The position numbers were made by a program, and so were the translations under genes. Under the pieces are notes generated by a model that saw nothing but the letters and a program-made list of their open reading frames with translations, searched no databases and was not told the DNA's origin. From NCBI GenBank assembly GCA_017880265.1, contig JAFJTK010000142.1, positions 1 through 6,017 on the forward strand: 6,017 nt of DNA. Direction: 5' to 3'. Each line of letters begins with the position of its first letter. Position 1 is the first letter of the stretch. Shown in pieces: positions 1 through 5,283 of the stretch. This DNA comes from Candidatus Pelagibacter sp. (GTDB lineage: Bacteria; Pseudomonadota; Alphaproteobacteria; Pelagibacterales; Pelagibacteraceae).

Positions 1-678
1 GCAGTTTCAACTTTTATGATTTTAGCTATTTTTGTGCTACTAGTTGCTACAATTTTATTTGTAGTGTTTATGGAAAGAGCATTGAGAAAAATTTTAATTA
101 ACTACCCAAAAAGACAGATGGGAAATAAAATGTATGGTGGAGAGTCATCTCATTTGCCACTTAAAATTAACCAAGCTGGTGTAATCCCTGCAATCTTTGC
201 TTCAGCCTTACTTTTATTACCGGTTACTTTTTCAAATTTTTCATTTTCAAGTAACGAAACTTTTTTAAACTTAAGTTCATACTTTACTCAAGGACAGCCT
301 CTTTACATGCTGTTATATGCATCAGGAATTATATTTTTTACTTTTTTTTACACCTCAATAACTTTCAATCCAACAGAGACAGCTGACAATTTAAGAAAAT
401 ATGGAGGTTTTGTTCCGGGAATAAGACCAGGTGAGAGTACTGCATTGTATATTCAAAACATATCAACTAAATTGACTACAATAGGCGCATTATATTTAAC
501 TTTAGTATGTTTAATGCCAGAATTTTTAATTGCTAATTATCCAATACCTTTTTATTTAGGTGGTGCTTCAATTTTGATTGTCGTAGTTGTTGCTATTGAT
601 ACAGTGACACAAATACAAACAAGATTAATGAGTTCTCAATATGAGCAATTAATCAAGAAAACAAAATTTGGTAAATAA
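1..678 (+). CDS. secY: SecY, protein translocase channel subunit (5'-truncated, C-terminal half)
   Basis: The reading frame is open from base 1, so the gene begins upstream; the last 225 codons are present, about half of a usual SecY of about 440 residues. SecY forms the inner-membrane channel, with SecE and SecG, through which SecA or the ribosome pushes unfolded proteins. The fragment starts in a hydrophobic segment matching TM6 (fragment residues about 6-25). The cytoplasmic loop with YPKRQMG and LPLKINQAGVIP, further hydrophobic segments (about 60-76 and 100-118), and the last two TMs (about 155-175 and 183-202) follow. The loop holding YGGFVPGIRPGES is the signature cytoplasmic loop between TM8 and TM9. 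Its Arg at bases 424-426 corresponds to the E. coli Arg357 known to be needed for SecA-driven translocation. The C-terminus (SQYEQLIKKTKFGK) looks complete. The stop TAA abuts the adk GTG start. Identity is very secure; only the N-terminal half is unseen. Confidence 0.97.
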   Translation, partial: AVSTFMILAIFVLLVATILFVVFMERALRKILINYPKRQMGNKMYGGESSHLPLKINQAGVIPAIFASALLLLPVTFSNFSFSSNETFLNLSSYFTQGQPLYMLLYASGIIFFTFFYTSITFNPTETADNLRKYGGFVPGIRPGESTALYIQNISTKLTTIGALYLTLVCLMPEFLIANYPIPFYLGGASILIVVVVAIDTVTQIQTRLMSSQYEQLIKKTKFGK

Positions 679-1320
679 GTGAATATTATTTTATTTGGGC
701 CACCAGGCGCAGGTAAAGGCACTCAAGCCCAATTAATTGTTAAAAAACATAATTACTTTCAACTATCAACTGGTGACTTATTAAGAAGTGAGACAAAAAA
801 GAATACTGATCTAGGTAATGAAATAGAGTCCATTATTTCAAAAGGTAATTTTGTTTCAGATGAAATCGTCAATAAACTTTTAAAAAATACTATTTTAAAT
901 TTAAAATTTAGAGATCGTATTATATTTGATGGATATCCTAGAAGTATAGATCAAGCGAAAAATCTTGATTCAATTTTAAGTGAATTTGATCAAAAAATAG
1001 ATCTTATTATTTCACTTGTTGTATCCCGTGAAATTATTGAAAAAAGAATAATTGGAAGAGTAACGTGTGATAAATGTAATTTAACATTAAATGAATTTTT
1101 TAATAAAGCTGAAATAGATTTACATCCATGTGGTAAAGAACATTTTGAAAAAAGAAAAGATGACAACCTTGAAACAATAATGTCTAGGTACGATATTTAT
1201 ACAAAAACGACAGAACCAGTTCTTAATTTTTTTTCAAAAAATTCAAATTTCCATGAGATCGATGGAACTCTCGAAATTGATCAAATAACCGCTAAAATAG
1301 ACACTTTTATCAATGTTTAA
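679..1320 (+). CDS. adk: Adenylate kinase, long-lid type with Cys-containing lid
   Basis: Adk interconverts ATP + AMP and 2 ADP in the cytoplasm. At 213 residues it has the usual length for the long form. Visible motifs: P-loop GPPGAGKGT (7-15), AMP-binding STGDLLR (30-36), FDGYPRS (83-89, with Arg88), and the lid arginines and acidic pair in RKDD (159-162), then Arg170. The lid carries C130-x2-C133 and C151. This resembles zinc-binding lids of Gram-positive and some alphaproteobacterial kinases, but the spacing is one residue longer than the C-x2-C-x16-C-x2-C/D I recall, and the usual fourth ligand is not obvious (H149, E154 or H155 are candidates). The start is GTG at 679, directly after the secY TAA, because the P-loop then begins at residue 7 as in the family; I see no convincing Shine-Dalgarno. 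Translation is probably coupled to secY. The secY-adk order is typical of Alphaproteobacteria and several other phyla. Confidence 0.97.
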   Translation: MNIILFGPPGAGKGTQAQLIVKKHNYFQLSTGDLLRSETKKNTDLGNEIESIISKGNFVSDEIVNKLLKNTILNLKFRDRIIFDGYPRSIDQAKNLDSILSEFDQKIDLIISLVVSREIIEKRIIGRVTCDKCNLTLNEFFNKAEIDLHPCGKEHFEKRKDDNLETIMSRYDIYTKTTEPVLNFFSKNSNFHEIDGTLEIDQITAKIDTFINV

Positions 1321-1324
1321 TGCG

Positions 1325-1352
1325 TTGACTTTGGAGAATCTTATTATATAAA
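1325..1352 (+). promoter_or_regulatory. Candidate sigma70-type promoter upstream of rpsM
   Basis: In the 55-bp gap between adk and rpsM there is TTGACT (1325-1330), a 16-nt spacer and TATAAA (1347-1352). Each hexamer matches the sigma70 consensus at five of six positions. Transcription would start near 1359-1360, giving a leader of only about 16 nt before the rpsM ATG. This would let the rpsM-rpsK-rpoA-rplQ segment be transcribed separately from the upstream secY-adk part. It is a sequence match only; TATA-like strings are common in DNA this AT-rich, but the good -35 at correct spacing, in the longest gap of the plus-strand cluster, makes it credible. Confidence 0.6.
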
Positions 1353-1375
1353 AGGCTCAAATTATCACAAAAATT

Positions 1376-1759
1376 ATGGCTCGTATCGCAGGTATCAACA
1401 TTCCACAAAATAAACTTGTTCATATAGGTTTAACTTATATTTATGGTATTGGAGATAAATTTTCTAATCAAATTTGTACATCACTTGAAATTCCAAGAGC
1501 AAAAAGAATTAATGAATTAACAGATGATGAAATTTTAAAAATCAGAGAATATATTGATGCTAATTTTAAAGTTGAGGGTGATTTAAGAAGAGACTACTCC
1601 CTTACAATTAAAAGATTGATTGACCTTGCTTGTTATAGAGGAACAAGACATAGAAAAAAATTACCTGTAAGAGGTCAAAGAACAAGATGTAATGCAAGAA
1701 CAAGAAAAGGAAAAGCAATCGCTATTGCTGGTAAAAAATTAACTCCAACTAAAAAATAA
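1376..1759 (+). CDS. rpsM: 30S ribosomal protein S13
   Basis: S13 sits in the head of the small ribosomal subunit and contacts 16S rRNA, S19, the P-site tRNA and, through intersubunit bridges, the large subunit. The 127-residue product begins [10 protein letters not shown], as in the family, and has the helix-hairpin-helix-like YIYGIG segment (21-26). Its highly conserved basic C-terminal region includes [16 protein letters not shown] (88-103) and NARTRKG (106-112), ending in a Lys-rich tail (KKLTPTKK). Length is close to the E. coli protein (118) and normal for the family. The ATG at 1376 has no recognisable Shine-Dalgarno in the 20 nt before it and lies about 16 nt from the predicted transcription start. 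The stop is followed after 2 nt by rpsK. It is the first gene of the alpha-operon segment. Confidence 0.98.
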   Translation: MARIAGINIPQNKLVHIGLTYIYGIGDKFSNQICTSLEIPRAKRINELTDDEILKIREYIDANFKVEGDLRRDYSLTIKRLIDLACYRGTRHRKKLPVRGQRTRCNARTRKGKAIAIAGKKLTPTKK

Positions 1760-1761
1760 TT

Positions 1762-2211
1762 ATGGCTAAAGCTGATAAAGTTGAAAATAAAGATCAGAAG
1801 GTAGAGAAGTCTTCAAAAAAAAGTAATAAAAGCTCATACTCAAAAAAGAAAAAAATTAAAAAAAATATTCTTAATGGGATTGCATATGTGCAATCAACTT
1901 TTAATAATACAATTATTTCAATTGCAGATACTAATGGAAATGTTATTTCTTGGGCATCTGCAGGGCAAAAAGGATTTAAAGGATCTAGAAAATCAACTCC
2001 TTATGCCGCACAAATTGCTGCTGATGCTGCTGCCTCTAAAGCATTAGAATATGGAATGAAAACTTTATCTGTTGAAGTGAAGGGCCCTGGGTCTGGACGT
2101 GAAACAGCTTTAAGAGCATTGCAAGCAAGAGGTTTTAAAATTTTATCAATTAAAGATACTACACCCATGCCTCACAATGGTGTGAGACCGCCAAAGAAAA
2201 GGAGAGTTTAA
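1762..2211 (+). CDS. rpsK: 30S ribosomal protein S11 with extended lysine/serine-rich N-terminus
   Basis: S11 lies on the platform of the 30S subunit near the mRNA exit site and binds 16S rRNA. The conserved body is unmistakable: [13 protein letters not shown] (42-54), [19 protein letters not shown] (64-82), VKGPGSGRE (106-114), [10 protein letters not shown] (117-126) and the invariant end [15 protein letters not shown]. The product is 149 residues, about 20 more than E. coli S11 (129). The excess is a charged N-terminal stretch (residues about 4-34) made almost only of Lys, Ser, Glu, Asp, Asn and Gln. No start codon closer to the conserved body is available: the next methionine is residue 99, inside it. 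The ATG lies 2 nt after the rpsM stop with no visible Shine-Dalgarno, so coupling to rpsM is likely. Its stop overlaps the rpoA ATG by one base, and its last codons hold the rpoA Shine-Dalgarno. Confidence 0.97.
   Translation: MAKADKVENKDQKVEKSSKKSNKSSYSKKKKIKKNILNGIAYVQSTFNNTIISIADTNGNVISWASAGQKGFKGSRKSTPYAAQIAADAAASKALEYGMKTLSVEVKGPGSGRETALRALQARGFKILSIKDTTPMPHNGVRPPKKRRV
2199..2204 (+). promoter_or_regulatory. Shine-Dalgarno of rpoA, inside the end of rpsK
   Basis: AAGGAG lies 6 nt before the rpoA ATG at 2211. It is embedded in the rpsK codons for the conserved KKRRV end. This is the strongest ribosome binding site in the window, and it fixes the rpoA start at the TAATG overlap. Most other starts here lack a recognisable site. 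Confidence 0.75.
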
Positions 2212-3239
2212 TGGAAGTCGAGAATGTAAATGTAAAAAATTGGAAATCATTAATAAAGCCATCTAAGTTAGATGTTCAAATTAGTGATGACTTAACTCAT
2301 GCTAAAATAGTAGCAGAACCTTTAGAAAAAGGTTATGGATTAACTTTAGGTAATTCTTTAAGAAGAATTTTACTTTCTTCAATTAGAGGTGCTGCAGTTA
2401 CCTCAATACAAATAGATGGTGTTTTACATGAATTTACATCTATTAAGGGTGTAAGAGAAGATGTTACAGATATAGTTTTAAATGTAAAATCTTTAGCACT
2501 AAAATGTAATTCTGAAGGAACTAAAAAACTTATATTAGATGCAAAAGGACCAGGAGAAATTAAAGCCTCAGATATAACTCAAGTTGCTGATGTAGAAATC
2601 TTAAATCCTGATTTAGTAATTTGTAATCTTGATGAAAATACAAATTTTCACATGGAAATGAACGTTGGTACAGGAAAAGGTTATGTCCCTGCTGATCTAA
2701 ATAAACCAGAGGAGCCACCTTTGGGATTAATCGCAATAGACTCGCTTTATAGCCCAGTAAAAAAAGTTTCTTATTCAATAAGCACAGCAAGAGAAGGTAA
2801 GGCCCTTGATTACGATAAACTTACTATGGAAGTTGAAACAAATGGGTCTATTTCAGCTGAAGATGCTGTAGCCTACTCAGCAAGAATTTTCCAAGATCAG
2901 TTAAAAATGTTTGTTAATTTTGATGAACCAGTTGAAGCTCCTGTAAAAGAAGTTTCTACTGAGCCTGAATTTAATAAAAATTTATTAAGAAAAGTTGATG
3001 AACTTGAGCTATCAGTTAGATCGATGAATTGTCTTAAAAATGATAATATAATTTATATAGGTGATCTTGTCCAAAAATCTGAAGGAGAAATGCTTAGAAC
3101 TCCAAATTTTGGAAGAAAATCTTTAAATGAAATTAAAGAAGTTTTAACTGGAATGTCTTTGTATTTAGGTATGGAAATTCCAAATTGGCCGCCTGATAAT
3201 ATTGCCGAGATGTCGAAAAAACTAGAGGAAGCTATCTAA
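2211..3239 (+). CDS. rpoA: DNA-directed RNA polymerase alpha subunit
   Basis: Alpha forms the dimer that nucleates RNA polymerase assembly (2 alpha, beta, beta', omega), and its C-terminal domain contacts UP elements and activators. The 342 residues (E. coli 329) show both domains. The N-terminal domain runs from about 15 to 240, with [20 protein letters not shown] (41-60), whose Arg50-Arg51 pair corresponds to the assembly-critical region around E. coli Arg45. A linker of about 240-257 follows. The C-terminal domain has [15 protein letters not shown] (262-276) and [16 protein letters not shown] (297-312). Arg270, Asn273, Lys276, Gly301, Lys303 and Ser304 correspond to the E. coli DNA-contacting set (Arg265, Asn268, Lys271, Gly296, Lys298, Ser299). 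It ends with NWPPDN and a short charged tail. The ATG overlaps the rpsK stop by 1 nt and has a strong Shine-Dalgarno; its own stop overlaps the rplQ ATG in the same way. rpsD, which separates rpsK and rpoA in E. coli, is absent. Confidence 0.99.
   Translation: MEVENVNVKNWKSLIKPSKLDVQISDDLTHAKIVAEPLEKGYGLTLGNSLRRILLSSIRGAAVTSIQIDGVLHEFTSIKGVREDVTDIVLNVKSLALKCNSEGTKKLILDAKGPGEIKASDITQVADVEILNPDLVICNLDENTNFHMEMNVGTGKGYVPADLNKPEEPPLGLIAIDSLYSPVKKVSYSISTAREGKALDYDKLTMEVETNGSISAEDAVAYSARIFQDQLKMFVNFDEPVEAPVKEVSTEPEFNKNLLRKVDELELSVRSMNCLKNDNIIYIGDLVQKSEGEMLRTPNFGRKSLNEIKEVLTGMSLYLGMEIPNWPPDNIAEMSKKLEEAI
3224..3229 (+). promoter_or_regulatory. Shine-Dalgarno of rplQ, inside the end of rpoA
   Basis: AGAGGA lies 9 nt before the ATG at 3239, within the last codons of rpoA. 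It supports the start at 3239, giving MRH as in other L17 proteins, over the in-frame ATG at 3251. Confidence 0.55.
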
Positions 3240-3682
3240 TGAGACACGGAATGGCAAATAAGAAGTTAAATAGAACTTCTGAACATAGAAAGGCTCTTTT
3301 AAAGAATATGTTAAATTCTTTAATTAAGTATGAGCAAATTAAAACTACTTTGCCAAAAGCCAAATTTTTAAAACCTCAAGCTGATAAGATTATTACATTA
3401 GGTAAAAAAGAAACATTACAGACTACAAAAATGTTAGTTTCTCAACTTCAGGATATTAAATCAGCAAACAAAGTTAAAAAAACACTTTCAAAAAGATATG
3501 AAAAAAGAAATGGTGGATATACAAGAATTATAAAAGCTGGATTTAGATATGGTGACAATGCACCTATGGCTATCATTGAATTCGTCGACAGAGATGTTGA
3601 GGCTAAAAGAATTGATAAGCCAAAAAAAGACGTTAATAAAGAAACTCCTAAAGCTGAAGAAAAAAAACAAGCAACAGCATAA
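3239..3682 (+). CDS. rplQ: 50S ribosomal protein L17 with acidic/basic C-terminal tail
   Basis: L17 binds 23S rRNA near the exit side of the large-subunit peptide tunnel. The product begins [20 protein letters not shown], matching the family signature (MRH, then KLNRTSxHRKAL), and continues with the conserved LIKYEQIKTTLPKAKFLKPQ (28-47) and the GGYTRIIKAGFRYGDNAPMA segment (92-111), then IEFVDRD. At 147 residues it is about 20 longer than E. coli L17 (127). The excess is a low-complexity tail rich in Lys, Glu, Pro and Ala (about 122-147). The start overlaps the rpoA stop by 1 nt, so translational coupling is likely. Only 14 nt separate it from the next gene and no hairpin terminator lies there, so the operon appears to continue beyond rplQ. 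Confidence 0.98.
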   Translation: MRHGMANKKLNRTSEHRKALLKNMLNSLIKYEQIKTTLPKAKFLKPQADKIITLGKKETLQTTKMLVSQLQDIKSANKVKKTLSKRYEKRNGGYTRIIKAGFRYGDNAPMAIIEFVDRDVEAKRIDKPKKDVNKETPKAEEKKQATA

Positions 3683-3696
3683 ACCAACTTTAAAGC

Positions 3697-4614
3697 ATGA
3701 AAAAGTCATATACCGTTGATTCAACGTGTAATGATATGCGTATAGATCGTTGGACAAGACTTAAAATAGGTAAAATACCACAAGGACTAATTGAAAAATA
3801 CTTAAGATCTGGCAAAATCAAGATAAATAAAAAAAAAATCAAAAGTTCAACCAAAGTTAAAACAAACGATATTGTAAATTTTTTTAACTTGGATTTTAAA
3901 GAAACGATTGTTCAAAAAAAGATAAAGTTCGAACCATCAAAAGAAATTATAAAATCTAATGAAGATCAAATTATTGATAATAATGAAAATTTTGTCGTAT
4001 TAAATAAAAGCTCAGGTATCTCTGTACAGGGTGGCACTAAATCAAAAAAAAATTTAGTTGATATTTTTGCTAAAAGTGAAATCTTTCAAGGCACAAAACC
4101 TTATTCAGTTCATAGATTGGATAAAGATACTTCTGGTGTTTTTATTATGGCTAAAACAAGAGAGTCTGCTCAATTATTAACCTCTTTGTTTAGATTAAGA
4201 AAGGTTCATAAAACATATTTAGCTATTTGCCACGGCGAATTAAATACAGATGCAGGTGAATGGAATGATGATCTTATAAGATATGATGGAGATAAAAAAA
4301 TTGTAGAAAAAGCAAAAACAATTTTTAAAGTTTTAGATAAGAATTCTGAAGCAAGTTTGGTTGAGTTAAAACCCATTACTGGTCGTAAACATCAACTTAG
4401 AAAGCAATTATATGCTTTAGGACAACCAATTTTTGGTGACATAAAGTATAAATTATCTAACTCTTCAAGGGGGTTAAACAAGAATTTAATGCTTCATTCA
4501 TATCAGATTAAATTTATTATTGATGATGTAAAGCATACATATACTGCGTTACTACCAGATTATTTTAGAAAATTATTAAAGACAAAAAGACTTAGATTTT
4601 CAGGTTTGAAATAA
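3697..4614 (+). CDS. rluC: RluA-family 23S rRNA pseudouridine synthase, RluC-like
   Basis: Enzymes of this family isomerise specific uridines in RNA to pseudouridine. The 305-residue product has an N-terminal S4-type RNA-binding domain (about 15-65: RIDRW, then [20 protein letters not shown]). The catalytic domain follows (about 95-290), with the signature HRLDKDTSG (139-147) in which Asp142 is the expected catalytic aspartate. Other family motifs are KTYLAICHG (172-180), [12 protein letters not shown] (227-238) and LMLHSYQI (264-271). S4 domain plus this layout fits RluC/RluD, and IPQGLIEK resembles RluC, but the target uridines cannot be read from sequence, so the symbol is tentative. The ATG at 3697 puts the S4 domain at the usual distance from the start; the ATG at 3736 (Met14) would cut into it. 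No Shine-Dalgarno is evident. It follows rplQ by 14 nt, probably co-transcribed. A10 (3829-3838) and A9 (4044-4052) runs lie inside the gene. Its last 23 bp overlap lipB tail-to-tail. Confidence 0.9.
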   Translation: MKKSYTVDSTCNDMRIDRWTRLKIGKIPQGLIEKYLRSGKIKINKKKIKSSTKVKTNDIVNFFNLDFKETIVQKKIKFEPSKEIIKSNEDQIIDNNENFVVLNKSSGISVQGGTKSKKNLVDIFAKSEIFQGTKPYSVHRLDKDTSGVFIMAKTRESAQLLTSLFRLRKVHKTYLAICHGELNTDAGEWNDDLIRYDGDKKIVEKAKTIFKVLDKNSEASLVELKPITGRKHQLRKQLYALGQPIFGDIKYKLSNSSRGLNKNLMLHSYQIKFIIDDVKHTYTALLPDYFRKLLKTKRLRFSGLK

Positions 4615-5209
4615 ATTTTTCTATTAATAATTTATCTAAGTTTGAATAATCATTATTATTAATATTAATTAAATTGGTAACTCCTTTGTCGGTAATTCCA
4701 CAAGGTATAATTTTTTTATATTGTTCTAGATTATTATTTACATTTATCGCGAACCCATGATAAGCAATCCATTTTTTTACTCTTACTCCAATTGCTGCAA
4801 CTTTATTAATTGAGTTATTTTTTTTGTGCCATATTCCAATATTATCTTTGTCTGAAAATGTTTCTATCTTGTATTCTTTTAAAGTTTCAATGATTGTTTT
4901 TTCAATACAAGAAATAAACTTTCTAATATCTTTTTTTTTTCTTAAATCTAAAACAAAATAACAAATTAATTGACCAGGTGCATGGCAAGTTATTTTACCA
5001 CCTCGATTAGTTTTTATTAATTCTATAGAATTATCTAAAATTTCACTTTCTTTAAAGCTTGTCCCTGCTGTAAATATTTCATTATGTTCTAATGTCCAAA
5101 TTAATTCTTTATCAATATTACTATGTAAATTCTCTAACCTCTTCTCTAATAGGTTTATGGCATCAAAATAATTTATTGGTTTTATTGACTTTTTGATCTC
5201 TATATTCAT
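4592..5209 (-). CDS. lipB: Octanoyl-[acyl-carrier-protein]:protein N-octanoyltransferase
   Basis: LipB moves the octanoyl chain from acyl carrier protein to a lysine of lipoyl domains (for example in pyruvate and 2-oxoglutarate dehydrogenases); LipA then inserts sulfur to make lipoate. The 205-residue length is normal. Family motifs in order: [11 protein letters not shown] (41-51), [16 protein letters not shown] (69-84), [22 protein letters not shown] (136-157) and [12 protein letters not shown] (169-180). Cys170 and Lys136 correspond to the catalytic Cys169/Lys135 pair of E. coli. The usual HGPGQ reads HAPGQ here; as I recall, the Gly position also varies to Cys or Ala in other LipB proteins. 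The ATG at 5209 has no clear Shine-Dalgarno on the minus strand. A candidate promoter lies about 45-75 bp upstream, reaching into the first codons of the divergent gene. The 3' end overlaps the convergent pseudouridine synthase gene by 23 bp. An A10 run (bases 4931-4940) encodes part of RKKKD. Confidence 0.95.
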   Translation of the reverse strand: MNIEIKKSIKPINYFDAINLLEKRLENLHSNIDKELIWTLEHNEIFTAGTSFKESEILDNSIELIKTNRGGKITCHAPGQLICYFVLDLRKKKDIRKFISCIEKTIIETLKEYKIETFSDKDNIGIWHKKNNSINKVAAIGVRVKKWIAYHGFAINVNNNLEQYKKIIPCGITDKGVTNLININNNDYSNLDKLLIEKFISNLKI

Positions 5210-5269
5210 TTATAAATTGTATTATCTTAATTATCTATTAATAGTCCAACCTAAATTATAGGTAGATTT
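5210..5269. other. Divergent intergenic region between lipB and mgtE
   Basis: This 60-bp, very AT-rich spacer separates two head-to-head genes and must carry signals for both. On the minus strand a perfect TATAAT (5255-5260) is present. On the plus strand I find no good -35/-10 pair; the best -10-like string, TAAATT (5252-5257), has no convincing -35. It is too short for an M-box type Mg2+ riboswitch in front of mgtE. A weak AGG (5260-5262) lies 7 nt before the mgtE ATG. Confidence 0.6.
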
Positions 5270-5283
5270 ATGTCTTTAGTTAA
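5255..5283 (-). promoter_or_regulatory. Candidate lipB promoter overlapping the mgtE start
   Basis: Read on the minus strand: TTAACT (5278-5283, four of six matches to TTGACA), a 17-nt spacer, then a perfect TATAAT (5255-5260). Transcription would begin near 5248, leaving a leader of about 40 nt before the lipB ATG. The -35 and spacer lie over the first mgtE codons. The spacing is ideal, but the -35 is mediocre and TATAAT occurs often by chance in such AT-rich DNA. Confidence 0.4.

Noticed and set aside
1353..1375. E. coli-type S4 translational operator in the rpsM leader
   Set aside because: The predicted leader is about 16 nt, too short for the pseudoknot, and rpsD is not in this operon.
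1878..1895. Perfect 7-bp inverted repeat with a 4-nt loop (GATTGCA/TGCAATC) in rpsK
   Set aside because: It lies in conserved S11 codons and is not followed by a T-run. With this base composition, about one such 7-bp stem per loop size is expected by chance in 6 kb.
2171..2186. 6-bp inverted repeat CTCACA/TGTGAG with a 4-nt loop, about 24 nt before rpoA
   Set aside because: It falls in the invariant S11 motif PHNGVRP, so the codons explain it. No evidence ties it to control of rpoA, though proximity to the rpoA Shine-Dalgarno made it tempting.
2560..2790. Minus-strand open frame of 76 codons inside rpoA
   Set aside because: It lies wholly antisense to the conserved rpoA domain, resembles no family I know and has no promoter or ribosome site; it is a shadow of the real gene.
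3683..3696. Small palindrome CTTTAAAG between rplQ and the next gene as a terminator
   Set aside because: It has no loop, is almost all A/T and is not followed by a T-run; it cannot act as an intrinsic terminator.
3448..3757. Two overlapping minus-strand open frames (79 and 89 codons) across rplQ and the next gene
   Set aside because: They are antisense to L17 and the start of the pseudouridine synthase gene. Their hydrophobic Phe/Ser-rich content is what Lys/Glu-rich genes give when read in reverse.
4640..4675. A/T palindromes (AATAATCATTATT, ATTAATATTAAT) near the convergent gene ends as a bidirectional terminator
   Set aside because: The stems have almost no G/C pairs and would be very weak; they also encode the Asn/Ile-rich end of LipB, which explains the composition.
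5210..5269. Possible Mg2+ riboswitch (M-box or mgtA-like leader) in front of mgtE
   Set aside because: The whole gap is 60 bp and AT-rich without strong stems; an M-box needs well over 100 nt.
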